Below are positions 55,759-63,872 of a DNA stretch of 64,000 nt, piece after piece. The notes under the pieces were generated by a model, which was not told where the DNA came from, ran no database searches, and saw only the letters and a list, made by a program, of their open reading frames with translations. How positions within the stretch are numbered: the first letter of the stretch is position 1; each line of letters starts with the position of its first letter. Origin of the DNA: Candidatus Nitricoxidireducens bremensis (GTDB lineage: Bacteria > Pseudomonadota > Gammaproteobacteria > Burkholderiales > Rhodocyclaceae); the NCBI GenBank assembly GCA_030247725.1, contig JAOTRT010000006.1:157951-221950 (forward strand). The letters are read 5' to 3'. Both the position numbers and the translations under genes were made by a program.

Positions 55759-56462
55759 TGGGTGCCCTGGCCGAAGTCCTCGCCCGGCCCGATATTTGGC
55801 GCGGCGACCGTTTCGCGGCGGCGCCCCTGCCGGCGGTGCCCAGCGGCCATCCCGCCCTCGATGCCCAGCTGCCGGGCGGCGGCTGGCCCCGGGGCGCCCT
55901 TACCGAACTGCTGACGGACGGCGCCGGCCTCGGCGAGCTGAGCCTGCTGATGCCCGCCCTGCGGGCCGTTCGGGAAGCGGGCGGCTGGTCCCTGGTGATC
56001 GGCGCCCCCCATCCCCTCCATGCGCCGGCCTGGGCCGCCGCCGGCGTGGATTTGTCCCGCCTCGTGGTCGTCTCGCCCGCCGCCGAATGCGACGCCCTCT
56101 GGGCCGCCGAGCAGGCCCTCGCCAGCGGCGCCCCCGACGCCGTGCTCTGCTGGACGGCCCAGGCCGACGCCCGCGCCGTGCGCCGGCTCCAGGTGGCCGC
56201 CGCGGCCGGCGGTGCCGCCGCCTTCCTGTTCCGCCCCCTGCGGGCCGCCGCCGAAGCCTCCGTCGCGCCCCTGCGCCTCGCCCTGGCGGCGGACCGGGCC
56301 GGCCGCCTCGCCGTCTCCGTCCTCAAGCGGCGCGGCCCGCCGCCCGCCGCCCCCATCGTCCTCGAACCGCCGCGCCCGGCGCAGCTCCATGAATCCGCTC
56401 TGGCTGGCGCTCGACCTGCCCCGGCTGCCCCTCGAAGCCCACACCAGGCTGCCTGGGCCTGA
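55758..56462 (+). CDS. imuA: translesion-synthesis accessory protein ImuA
   Basis: A 234-residue RecA-fold protein. It begins with a helical segment, then V-P-S-G-H-P-A-L-D-A-Q-L-P-G-G-G-W-P-R-G-A-L-T-E-L, the ImuA counterpart of the RecA N-terminal core. An intact Walker A is not present, as usual for ImuA. With ImuB it forms part of the mutasome. It shares one base with the lexA stop and overlaps imuB by 74 bases in another frame. Confidence 0.85.
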   Translation: MGALAEVLARPDIWRGDRFAAAPLPAVPSGHPALDAQLPGGGWPRGALTELLTDGAGLGELSLLMPALRAVREAGGWSLVIGAPHPLHAPAWAAAGVDLSRLVVVSPAAECDALWAAEQALASGAPDAVLCWTAQADARAVRRLQVAAAAGGAAAFLFRPLRAAAEASVAPLRLALAADRAGRLAVSVLKRRGPPPAAPIVLEPPRPAQLHESALAGARPAPAAPRSPHQAAWA

Positions 56463-57858
56463 GGCCGGCACCGACAGCGCGCTACCGGGCGGGGAAGGGG
56501 GGCGGGCCGTCGCCGCCGCCGCCCGCATCGTCGCCTGCGACGATGCCGCCCTTGCGGCCGGCATCGCGCCGGGCATGGGTGTTGCCGTCGCTCGTGCCGT
56601 CGCACCGCAACTTGCCGTCCTGCCGCGCAATGCGGCGCGGGAAGCCGCGGCCCTGGAAACCCTCGCCTGCTGGGCCGGCGGCTTCACGCCGCGGGTCTCC
56701 CTCGCCCCGCCCCGGGCCCTGCTGCTGGAGATCGGCGGCTGCCTGCGCTACTTCGGCGGTGCCGAGCGCCTCGTCGCCGCGGTGGCGGCGGGCGCGGCGG
56801 GCCAGGGCTTCGGCGCCCGCACGGCCATCGCCCCCACGCCCCGGGGCGCCCTCTGGCTGGCCCGGGCGGAAGCCGCCGCCATCTGCCTCGACCTACCCAT
56901 GCTGGCGGCGACCCTCGACGGGGTGCCGCCGGAAGTCGTCGACCTGCCGGCCGGGGTGCCCGAGCGCCTGGCCGGTTTCGGCGCCGCTACCCTCGGCGCC
57001 GCCCGCCGCCTGCCCCGGGCCGGCCTGGCCCAGCGCATCGGCGCCGCCGGCATCGCCCTCCTGGCACAGGCCTACGGCGAATTGCCCGACCCACGGCCCG
57101 ACTTCGTCTTTCCCGAGCGCTTCGCCCAGTCCCTGGAGCTGCCCGCCCCCGTGGAAAACGCCGCGGCCCTGCTGTTCGCCGCCCGGCGCCTTACCGCCGC
57201 CCTGGCCGGCTGGCTCGCGGCCCGCCGGGCGGGCATCGCCGAATGCGTCCTCCACCTGGACCACCGGGGCCGGGTGCCCACCGCCGTCGTGCTGCGCTTC
57301 GCCGCCGCCACGCGGGACGCGGAACGTCTGGAGCGTGTGCTGCGGGAACGGCTGGAACGCCTGGCCCTGGCCGCACCGGCCGAAGGCCTGCGCCTCGCCG
57401 CCGACGGCGTCCTCGACCTGCCGGGCCACAGCGGCGTTCTTTTCGGGAGCGGCGAACGGGGCGACGGCATGGCCGCCCTCATCGAGCGCCTGCGGGCCCG
57501 CCTCGGCGACGCCTATGTGCACGGCATCGCCGCTGCGCCGGACCATCGTCCCGAAGGAGCGACCCGCATCCTGGCGGAAGGCGATGCGGGCACGGCGGTC
57601 GCTGCCGGGCCGCGCCCCTTCTGGTTGCTGGCGCGGCCCGAGACCTTGCGCGAACGGGACGGCCGCCCCTGGCGCAATGGCCCCTTGCGCCTGCTGGCGG
57701 GGCCCGAGCGCATCGAGTCGGGCTGGTGGGGCGGCGCCAAGCTCGGCGACGCCCGCCGCGACTACTTCGTTGCCCTCACCGCCGACGCCCGCTGGGCCTG
57801 GATCTTCCGCGAACTACGGCCGCCCGGCGGGTGGTTCCTCCACGGCTGGTTCGCCTGA
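56389..57858 (+). CDS. imuB: Y-family polymerase-like protein ImuB
   Basis: A 489-residue protein of the Y-family fold with C-D-D-A-A-L-A-A-G-I-A-P-G-M, the L-L-L-E-I-G-G-C-L-R-Y-F-G-G palm strand and a C-terminal ImuB tail ending R-P-P-G-G-W-F-L-H-G-W-F. The D-E pair of S-I-D-E in active polymerases aligns with non-acidic residues here (P-P-R-A), so it is catalytically dead, as known for ImuB. The active partner DnaE2 (ImuC) is not encoded downstream. Start ATG at 56389 lies inside imuA. Confidence 0.88.
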   Translation: MNPLWLALDLPRLPLEAHTRLPGPEAGTDSALPGGEGGRAVAAAARIVACDDAALAAGIAPGMGVAVARAVAPQLAVLPRNAAREAAALETLACWAGGFTPRVSLAPPRALLLEIGGCLRYFGGAERLVAAVAAGAAGQGFGARTAIAPTPRGALWLARAEAAAICLDLPMLAATLDGVPPEVVDLPAGVPERLAGFGAATLGAARRLPRAGLAQRIGAAGIALLAQAYGELPDPRPDFVFPERFAQSLELPAPVENAAALLFAARRLTAALAGWLAARRAGIAECVLHLDHRGRVPTAVVLRFAAATRDAERLERVLRERLERLALAAPAEGLRLAADGVLDLPGHSGVLFGSGERGDGMAALIERLRARLGDAYVHGIAAAPDHRPEGATRILAEGDAGTAVAAGPRPFWLLARPETLRERDGRPWRNGPLRLLAGPERIESGWWGGAKLGDARRDYFVALTADARWAWIFRELRPPGGWFLHGWFA

Positions 57859-57911
57859 GCCGCGGTAGTGCGCCGGGGCCGCCGGCCGGGCCGGGGAAAT
57901 CCCGCCGCCTC

Positions 57912-58181
57912 TCACGCCAGCAGGGCCGCGAGCTTCCTGTCCTTCGGCAAACGCTTCAGCGCCAGCTCGGCCCGGGTGGCCGCAGCCCTGTTGCCGACCA
58001 GCCGGGACCCGAGCAGCCGGCGCGGCGGATGGGCGCGCGTATAGCGGGCGCCCTTGCCGTCCACATGCTCCTGGTAGCGCCGGGCCACGTCCGTCGCGAT
58101 GCCGGCGTAGTAGCTGCCGTCGGCACACTCGATCAGATAGAGATGCCAGACGGGAGCATCGGCGATGGCCTGCTGGGTCAT
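57912..58181 (-). CDS. GIY-YIG nuclease-superfamily protein (UPF0213 type)
   Basis: An 89-residue single-domain GIY-YIG protein. The motif is [19 protein letters not shown] and the catalytic-type Arg lies in [19 protein letters not shown] is the conserved UPF0213 block. It may cut structured DNA, but family members are poorly characterised. It occupies the place where dnaE2 often lies. Confidence 0.88.
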   Translation of the reverse strand: MTQQAIADAPVWHLYLIECADGSYYAGIATDVARRYQEHVDGKGARYTRAHPPRRLLGSRLVGNRAAATRAELALKRLPKDRKLAALLA

Positions 58182-58245
58182 GACGCGGATGCGTACACGG
58201 CGCTGCCGCGCCGTCGCCGACCGGCGCCGGCATCGCCGTGGTCCA

Positions 58246-58596
58246 TCAGCGGGAGCGGCCGTCCAGATGCATCACCGGCAGCGAAGCCAGATCGACGCCT
58301 TCGAGGCAGCGGGCATTGACCGCCGCCCGGCGGTTCCCCGCCGGATCGGTGCCTTCGCCGAAGGGATGGATGCCGCATTTGGGGCAGAAGTGGTGTTTGA
58401 TGGCGTGCTTGCCGAAGCTGTAGGTGGCCAGCCTGCTCTCGGGCGTCAGAAGGTGCAACTGGTCCCGGGCGACGAACCAGTGGAGCGATCCCATCCGCGA
58501 GCAGATCGAGCAATTGCAATCCGCGACCTGGGTCAATTCTCCTTCCACCTCGAAGGCGATCTCTCCACAGTGACAACTACCTTCTTGGTTACGCAT
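58246..58596 (-). CDS. GFA-family (glutathione-dependent formaldehyde-activating-like) protein, start replaced by an IS
   Basis: A 116-residue zinc protein with [19 protein letters not shown] and [11 protein letters not shown], the cysteines of the GFA fold. The ATG at 58596 lies inside the terminal inverted repeat of the IS1595 element. The original first six codons (ATG TGC TAC AAA GGC AGT) remain at 59619-59636 beyond the IS. Insertion changed M-C-Y-K-G-S to M-R-N-Q-E-G-S without breaking the frame. No good ribosome-binding site precedes the new start, so expression is uncertain. A longer in-frame start at 58677 is possible. Confidence 0.8.
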   Translation of the reverse strand: MRNQEGSCHCGEIAFEVEGELTQVADCNCSICSRMGSLHWFVARDQLHLLTPESRLATYSFGKHAIKHHFCPKCGIHPFGEGTDPAGNRRAAVNARCLEGVDLASLPVMHLDGRSR

Positions 58597-59618
58597 GAGG
58601 CTCAGCCTGTGAGCCAGTAGGGGTAGCAAACTGGCATCGCTTGATTTCATGAGGAGATAAGCGATGTCGAGGAACAAAGTGCAGTTTCAGAAAGGCATGA
58701 GTTTGAGCGATTTCCTGGCCTTGTACGGAACCGAGGCTCAATGCGAGCAGGCCTTGTTTGCCTGGCGCTGGCCGCAGGGTTTCGTCTGTCCCGAGTGTGG
58801 GCACGAGGGTCATTGCGTGCTGGAGCGCGGGCTCTACCAATGCCACCGCTGTCGTCGGCAGACTTCGCTGACGGCAGGGACGCTGTTTGCCGGCACCAAG
58901 CTGCCGCTGACCAAGTGGCTGTTGGGGATCTATCTGCTGACGCAGTCGAAGAACGGAATCTCGGCCCTGGAGATGTCCCGGCAATTGGGTATCTGCTACA
59001 ACAGCGCCTGGCTTATGAAGCACAAGCTCATGCAGGCCATGTTGGAGCGGGAGCAAAGCCGTTCGCTGGATGGCGTCATTCAGATGGACGATGCCTACTG
59101 GGGCGGCCGGCGCCGTGGTTACAAGCGTGGGCGCGGTACGCGGGGCAAGACGCCCTTTGTGGCCGCCGTGGCGACCGATCCGGCGAGCGGCAAGCCCCTG
59201 ACGATGCGCATGGATCGCGTCAAAGGGTCTTTCGCAGCCGGGAGATCGGTCGCTGGAGTCGCAAGCACTTGAAGTCCGGCGCCCATGTTCGCTCCGATGG
59301 CTTGGCGTGCTTTAACGCTGTCCAGCAAGCAGGCTGTACCCACGAAGCGCTCGTGACGAGCGGGCCGAAGGGGCGGCAGCACCGCAAAGCGTTCATCTGG
59401 ATTGATACGATGCTGGGCAACATCAAGAACGCCATGCATGGCACCTACCGGGCGATCCGTGCCGAGCATCTGCCGCGCTACCTCGCAGAATTCACGTACC
59501 GCTTCAACCGGCGCTTCGATTTGGTCGGCATGGTCGGTCGCCTGGGCACCGCCGCAGCGCTCACCCCGCCTATGCCGTACCGATTCGTAAAGTTGGCTGA
59601 GGCTCATTGGTAACCAAG
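58584..59618 (+). mobile_element. IS1595-family insertion sequence (1035 bp)
   Basis: Terminal inverted repeats of 24 bases (58584-58607 and 59595-59618, three mismatches; outer ends CTTGGTTAC and GTAACCAAG) enclose one transposase gene. Imperfect 8-base target duplications flank it: ACTACCTT (58576-58583) and ACTGCCTT (59619-59626). Size, 8-base duplication and ISXO2-like transposase fit IS1595. The transposase is frameshifted, so this copy is probably immobile by itself. Confidence 0.88.
58664..59613 (+). pseudogene. IS1595 transposase, frameshifted
   Basis: The N-terminal part has a zinc ribbon (C-P-E-C-G-H ... C-H-R-C-R-R-Q-T-S-L-T-A-G-T) and a DDE-type core starting Q-M-D-D-A-Y-W-G-G-R-R. 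Near 59222-59235 the frame shifts by -1 (after the codons for R-V-K-G); the correct continuation (F-R-S-R-E-I-G-R-W-S) runs in the other frame to 59613, with the second Asp in R-S-D-G-L and the late H-x-N block. No slippery heptamer is in phase, so a deleted base is more likely than programmed frameshifting. Confidence 0.85.
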
Positions 59619-59636
59619 ACTGCCTTTGTAGCACAT
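59619..59636 (-). pseudogene. displaced first six codons of the GFA gene
   Basis: On the minus strand this reads M-C-Y-K-G-S, preceded by a GGAG-like site, and joins in frame to C-H-C-G across the IS if one duplicated octamer is removed. It is the original 5' end of the GFA gene, now cut off by the IS. Confidence 0.85.
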
Positions 59637-59703
59637 GGTGCTGCTCCTTTTGTGCCGGGGGGAAGATGAACCTGACCTGCCGGAAGGCCCAACTGTCGGG
59701 TAA

Positions 59704-60456
59704 TTACGAAACCAGAACAGGTTGCCGTGGTTCTGCGATCATAAATACTGAAAAGGAGAACGCAGTCGGCAATATGGCCAGGGGAAACTTGCGGATCTCG
59801 ATGATCTTCATGTTATGGCGAATTGTCTGTGCCAACCATCTCCAATCGAAGCCTTTATGGCCCGTATCATGCGGTGGCAACTTGTCGAGTTGGTATAGGC
59901 CTGCCCAGAATGTTTCACGCCAACCATATTCGGTATGGCGCATATAGCCGCAAATAAGAGACCCAATATTCTTGAGCCAAATGGCTGGGCCGATCTCTAC
60001 AGGAACTGAACACACGAAGAGTCTTGGTTTCATAACGGCGACAGCTTCGACAATTCGCACTACGTCATGCTCCGGTATATGTTCAAACGTTTCTAAAGCA
60101 ACAACAATGTCGACGTGTTTCAAGTTCTGCAACGCGTTTGCGGCGGAATCGTGAATCACGCGAAAATTCAAATTGTGAGCGTATCTTGAGCGCGCCGTCT
60201 CGACAAAGCCAGAATCAATTTCGATACCCGTATAGTTGATATCAAACCGCTCATTAAGTATCGAAAATAGCTTGGCATGGGCGCAACCAATATCGACGAC
60301 ATTGATTGGCTTTCCTTTTGCATCTCCTGTGACAGATTTAAATAAAGTCAGGATATTTCTATACCGAAAAGAATGGAGGTATGACACCAATAAGTTGAAC
60401 CGCTGATTCTTCTCATATTCCGTTTCCGTATCGTGCGGAGTTGCGTTGTTAGTCAT
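59704..60456 (-). CDS. class I SAM-dependent methyltransferase, low-GC
   Basis: A 250-residue protein with motif I as V-V-D-I-G-C-A-H-A-K-L, acidic motif II in Y-T-G-I-E-I-D, and V-V-A-L-E-T-F-E-H-I-P as the post-motif seen in small-molecule or glycan methyltransferases. The catalytic substrate is unknown. Base composition is clearly poorer in G+C than the chromosome, so it was probably acquired. The ATG at 60456 is preferred; an upstream in-frame ATG at 60486 is possible. It lies between an IS and an intron fragment. Confidence 0.75.
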   Translation of the reverse strand: MTNNATPHDTETEYEKNQRFNLLVSYLHSFRYRNILTLFKSVTGDAKGKPINVVDIGCAHAKLFSILNERFDINYTGIEIDSGFVETARSRYAHNLNFRVIHDSAANALQNLKHVDIVVALETFEHIPEHDVVRIVEAVAVMKPRLFVCSVPVEIGPAIWLKNIGSLICGYMRHTEYGWRETFWAGLYQLDKLPPHDTGHKGFDWRWLAQTIRHNMKIIEIRKFPLAILPTAFSFSVFMIAEPRQPVLVS

Positions 60457-60659
60457 TATGAATACATTCCAGATGTGTGAGTGCAAACTATGTTGATGCT
60501 CAACATGGGGGAGATGAGCTTCCCTCTGTTATTCGTCTTCCAACCCGACGGAATTATGCCGCTAACGCAGCACGAGTTACATCAGATTCACTCACACGAC
60601 TCTCCGATAAAGATGGCTAGCTACTAGCGCTACGGCATATTCGGCTAAGAAGCCTTAAC
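60457..60659. other. low-GC spacer at the edge of the truncated intron
   Basis: About 200 bases without a gene. It contains the upstream region of the methyltransferase and stops in all three plus-strand frames before the intron remnant. CGCTAAC at 60562-60568 resembles an integron core site but has no partner. I see no integrase, terminator or promoter I would defend. Confidence 0.5.
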
Positions 60660-60661
60660 AA

Positions 60662-61558
60662 AAAGAGGTCAAGGCCGACATCAAGGCCGGTTATCGCATC
60701 GCCGTCGATCTCGACCTGGCGAAGTTCTTCGACAACGTCGACCACGACATCCTGATGGCCCGCGTGGCCCGACGGATTAGCGACAAGCGGTTGCTGGCCC
60801 TCATCGGTCGCTACCTGCGGGCGGGCGTATTGATTCATGACGAGATTCAACCCAGCGAGCTGGGGACGCCGCAAGGCGGTCCTCTCTCGCCACTGCTGGC
60901 CAACATCCTGCTGGACGATCTGGATCGGGAACTGGAAGGGAGGGGGCACCGCTTCGTGCGATACGCCGACGACCTGATGGTACTGGTCAAGAGCGAACGG
61001 GCAGGCCAGCGTGTCAAAGCCAATCTGACCACCTACCTTGGCCGGCAGTTGAAATTGCCGGTCAACGAGAAGAAGAGCCAAGTGGCGAAAATCGACCAAT
61101 GCGAGTTCCTCGGTTTCACCTTCAGGAGGGGCAAGCTACGCTGGTCGGATGCCGCATTCGCTGATTTCAAGCACCGCATCCGGGAATTGACGGGGCGGAG
61201 TTGGGGAGTCTCGATGCACCACCGGTTCGACAAGCTCGGGCAGTATCTGCGTGGCTGGATGGGCTATTTCGGCATCTCCGAGTATTACCGTCCGATTCCC
61301 GAACTGGACGAATGGCTTCGTCGGCGGGTGCGTATGTGCTACTGGAAACAGTGGCGCCTGACGCGCACGAAGATCGGCCACCTTCTGGCGCTGGGCGTCG
61401 GCAAGCGCACGGCGATCCTGACGGGGGTCAGCAGCAAGAGCTACTGGCATCTGTCGCGGTCAAAGGCGACGCAAGTGGGGATGACGAAAGATTGGTTGAA
61501 GGCGCAGGGGCTGGTGAGTATCCGTGACCTGTGGATGAAGGCTCATGGCTACGCATGA
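60662..61558 (+). pseudogene. group II intron reverse transcriptase/maturase, N-terminally truncated
   Basis: About 298 codons remain with no start codon at the true position. Motifs present: V-D-L-D-L-A-K-F-F-D-N-V (RT 3), T-P-Q-G-G-P-L-S-P-L-L-A-N-I-L-L (RT 4), R-Y-A-D-D-L-M-V (catalytic YADD, RT 5), E-F-L-G-F-T-F (RT 7) and the maturase X domain with W-M-G-Y-F-G-I. The first roughly 130 residues (RT 0-2) are missing, cut by a stop-containing junction near 60658. Confidence 0.88.
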
Positions 61559-61583
61559 GGGAAATCGTGTGCGCCCTGTTGAT

Positions 61584-61649
61584 GAACCGCCCGGTGCGGA
61601 CCCGCATGCCGGGTGGTGTGGGGAGGGCCGGTTAGAAACCGGCCCTTAC
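61584..61649 (+). ncRNA. group II intron domains V and VI
   Basis: Positions 61584-61618 start GAACCGCCCGG and form the bent domain V hairpin with GCGGACCCGC at its tip and CCGGGTGGTG returning. Positions about 61622-61649 form domain VI, a 10-base stem (AGGGCCGGTT with AACCGGCCCT). The sequence resembles bacterial IIC introns. Without the 5' domains it is catalytically inactive. Confidence 0.7.
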
Positions 61650-61660
61650 CCGATTAGGTT

Positions 61661-62419
61661 TCATTTGCCCTCGCTTCCACCATTTACACCGGTGGTCTTC
61701 TCGAACTTTGCGAGATATTGGTACATCGCATCAACGAGCGATTTGTCACCAAACGCCTTAGATACGATGGTGATGGAAATTAGCCCGCGATAGTAATAGT
61801 TCAATGCGTCGTTGGCGTACTCGGCCATGCGTGGCGTTCCGAGCATTCCATCGATGTGAAAAAGTGGCGGATCGCCACCGCACATATCCATGATTTGAGG
61901 TGACGAGGCATGAACATAGCCGGAGTAGACGCTGCTGATTGATTCGTCATTGTCAGCCAGGCGAGATGGGTTAGGGTCGGTTGAAAGTACGCGATTGACA
62001 TAGGCGCGGATCTTCTTTCTCGGGACCATGTTTGGTTTCTTGTGACGAGCCGCCAGATTATTGGGGTCGGGGAACTCTTCGGCGAAGAACTCTTTAAGAA
62101 ATTGACGATGTCGATCTGTCACTTGATCGTTCGTGATTGCCGCGGCCAAGAAGAAAATGTCTTCACGAATTTCGTCGAGGGTGCGCTGTAAGACGGCCTG
62201 TTCTTGGAGAAACCCGTGCAGTAGCAGCACGTCAATCGCGTGTAGGGCGCTTATTGATCGAGCGACCTTCTGGAGTAGCGCTTGCTCAATCAACTCCTCC
62301 TTGTGCCGAAAAACAAAACTGTCGCGCCATGGAACTGCTTGTGGAGGCGGAACTTGGGCCTCCAATCGCCGGAAAGCGTTGTTCATCACGGTCAGCGACT
62401 GATGAAAGATACGGCGCAT
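61661..62419 (-). CDS. cassette 1 protein, unknown (possibly DUF5677-like)
   Basis: A 252-residue largely helical protein, no signal peptide or membrane span. Phrases such as R-T-L-D-E-I-R-E-D-I-F-F-L-A-A-A and Y-S-G-Y-V-H-A-S faintly resemble DUF5677-type proteins, a weak match. The gene runs opposite to the attC direction, with its stop just inside the cassette start and its ATG 10 bases before attC1, so the cassette needs its own promoter near attC1. Confidence 0.6.
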   Translation of the reverse strand: MRRIFHQSLTVMNNAFRRLEAQVPPPQAVPWRDSFVFRHKEELIEQALLQKVARSISALHAIDVLLLHGFLQEQAVLQRTLDEIREDIFFLAAAITNDQVTDRHRQFLKEFFAEEFPDPNNLAARHKKPNMVPRKKIRAYVNRVLSTDPNPSRLADNDESISSVYSGYVHASSPQIMDMCGGDPPLFHIDGMLGTPRMAEYANDALNYYYRGLISITIVSKAFGDKSLVDAMYQYLAKFEKTTGVNGGSEGK

Positions 62420-62429
62420 GTCAGATGAA

Positions 62430-62499
62430 ACCTAACGTCTGAATTGAGGGACCGTCCGCGGCTTTATGCGGACGGTCCCTCTCGAATGATGGGTTCGGC
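62430..62499 (+). other. attC site 1 (70 bp)
   Basis: R'' is ACCTAAC (62430-62436) and R' is GTTCGGC (62493-62499). Between them a 14-base perfect stem (GAGGGACCGTCCGC with GCGGACGGTCCCTC) is flanked by imperfect L''/L' boxes with TGAATTGAG and CTCTCGAATGA. This is the standard folded attC structure. Confidence 0.9.
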
Positions 62500-62532
62500 G
62501 TCTTGCCGGCCCGAAGAAAGGAGAAGTGAGAA

Positions 62533-62805
62533 ATGCTGAACACCGACGACCTGCGGCACTACACCGGCATTGGCACCGGGTACTCGCCGGAAATGATGAT
62601 GCAGCGCGCTGCCGATGAAATTGACGGCCTGCGCGGCAGGATGATTGAACTGCTTGAGATTCTGCGGCAGTGGGAGCCTGACCACGCAAGCGCCGAGGAA
62701 AGGCGGACGATTGTTCAGGCGATGTACCAACTCGGGATTCTGACCGCCCCCACGGAGACGCTGCGCAACATGACCGAGGCGGACTTCGTGAGAGCGCACG
62801 GATGA
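62533..62805 (+). CDS. cassette 2 protein, unknown, sense orientation
   Basis: A 90-residue protein starting M-L-N-T-D-D-L-R-H-Y-T-G. It is mainly helical, with a Leu-rich stretch I-D-G-L-R-G-R-M-I-E-L-L-E-I-L. No known domain was recognised. AAAGGAGAAG precedes the ATG. It reads in the same direction as attC, the usual cassette arrangement. Confidence 0.7.
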   Translation: MLNTDDLRHYTGIGTGYSPEMMMQRAADEIDGLRGRMIELLEILRQWEPDHASAEERRTIVQAMYQLGILTAPTETLRNMTEADFVRAHG

Positions 62806-62809
62806 AGAC

Positions 62810-62890
62810 GCCGAACGTTTAGCTTGAGGGGCGCGGAGACAGCAAGCGAAGCTTGCTGGCGGAGCGTCCCTCTCGAAGCGATTGTTAGGT
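62810..62890 (+). other. attC site 2 (81 bp)
   Basis: R'' is GCCGAAC (62810-62816), exactly complementary to the GTTCGGC that opens this cassette. R' is GTTAGGT (62884-62890). The centre has an 8-base perfect hairpin, CAGCAAGC-GAA-GCTTGCTG, inside longer imperfect arms (GAGGGGCGC ... GCGTCCCTC). Confidence 0.9.
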
Positions 62891-63862
62891 TTCATGGGAA
62901 ACCTCGACAATCAACTCAACATCACCTTGTGCATTGCTCTCTTGCGCTAGCTCGTCCTTCCGTCGCTTCTGCATCAGTTTGCGAGCGGCTTTAATCTGTG
63001 AGCGAGATAACGGAGACGTAAACTGATTTCGCTTTTTGGGTAGCGTGATGTTCCAGATTGCTTCAAAGCTCTTGCGATGCGGGTCTGGAATGTTCAATGT
63101 GGCAAGGCGATCTTGAAATACTTGAGATTGAAACATCATATTTCGAAGCGGCATGAAATCGGGGGCAATTAGCGCCTGATAGAACAGGTACTTGATTTCA
63201 TACGCCGTGAGCTGCGAAGCGAGAACTCGCCAGTAGGTTTCTTTTCTGTCTGAGGGAGTGCACTCATCTTCTATGAGCACGAGAATGCTCGACAGTGTCT
63301 CAACGTACCGAGTCTGTCGAACAAAAACGGACTGGATGGTTGAAGCGAGTATATAGAGATACTCGTTGCGCTCGTTTTCGTCGGCCGGAAACTTGTGAAG
63401 TTTGTGCTTGCCCCATGCCTTTTCAAACTTCGTAATTAGGAAGTGCAGTGCCTCAATTCCGAAAATTCTGTGCGAATCACCGTCATGCGGTCGTATAGAT
63501 AACTCGCGCAGGTTTTCTTTGTAGAGCGCCAGCATTTGATAAAACGCATCTTCAAAGCGCTGGCGATGGAAGGTCTGGCTCTGCAACTGAATTTCTCTTC
63601 GTGTCTCCTCCAACTCTCGGCGATTCAGTTTCAATTCTTCGCGCTGGAGGAAAACTGTTGCAAGCAGGCCTGCGAAACCAAGACCAGTAAAGAGGGATGT
63701 CAAGACGCCAAAGCTGTCGCCAAATGTTCCGGCCTTCGCGATCGAAAGCTCGGAGATTGGCCATGTAGTCCCTATCAATACAGCCGTATAGGTACCGAAT
63801 ACGAGGATGACGCCGACGGATGTCCAGCGGAGAAACTTTGTAACGCTGAATTCGGTAGCCAT
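62885..63862 (-). CDS. cassette 3 protein, putative AbiC-like phage abortive-infection protein
   Basis: A 325-residue protein with two N-terminal membrane helices (FLRWTSVGVILVFGTYTAVL and VLTSLFTGLGFAGLLATVFL). A coiled coil follows (E-E-L-K-L-N-R-R-E-L-E-E-T-R-R-E-I-Q), then R-F-E-D-A-F-Y-Q-M-L-A-L-Y-K-E-N, which matches the layout of putative AbiC-type abortive-infection proteins. The rest is helical and ends in a basic segment. The gene runs against the attC direction; its TAA stop is part of the cassette's core site. Defence function is inferred from family layout only. Confidence 0.7.
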   Translation of the reverse strand: MATEFSVTKFLRWTSVGVILVFGTYTAVLIGTTWPISELSIAKAGTFGDSFGVLTSLFTGLGFAGLLATVFLQREELKLNRRELEETRREIQLQSQTFHRQRFEDAFYQMLALYKENLRELSIRPHDGDSHRIFGIEALHFLITKFEKAWGKHKLHKFPADENERNEYLYILASTIQSVFVRQTRYVETLSSILVLIEDECTPSDRKETYWRVLASQLTAYEIKYLFYQALIAPDFMPLRNMMFQSQVFQDRLATLNIPDPHRKSFEAIWNITLPKKRNQFTSPLSRSQIKAARKLMQKRRKDELAQESNAQGDVELIVEVSHET

Positions 63863-63872
63863 TCGGTATGAA

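Larger units (their letters stand above)
60660..61653 (+). mobile_element. 5'-truncated group II intron (IIC-attC type) next to an integron cassette
   Basis: The left edge begins inside the reverse-transcriptase gene immediately after unrelated sequence; the ribozyme domains I-IV and the RT N-terminus are missing. The 3' part is complete: RT/maturase end, domain V, domain VI and the terminal ACCCGAT. The 3' exon is the integron core site TTAGGT (61654-61659), and group IIC-attC introns are known to target attC sites. The copy cannot splice or move. Confidence 0.8.

Noticed and set aside
56389..57858. Calling ImuB an active DNA polymerase IV
   Set aside because: The acidic pair expected before the palm strand is missing.
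59218..59240. Programmed -1 frameshift in the IS1595 transposase
   Set aside because: CAAAGGGTC is not an in-phase X-XXY-YYZ heptamer and IS1595 transposases are normally one frame; a lost base is simpler.
60540..60660. Further attC-like core sites (CGCTAAC, CCTTAAC) left of the intron
   Set aside because: They do not meet RYYYAAC and no complementary GTTRRRY or stem was found.
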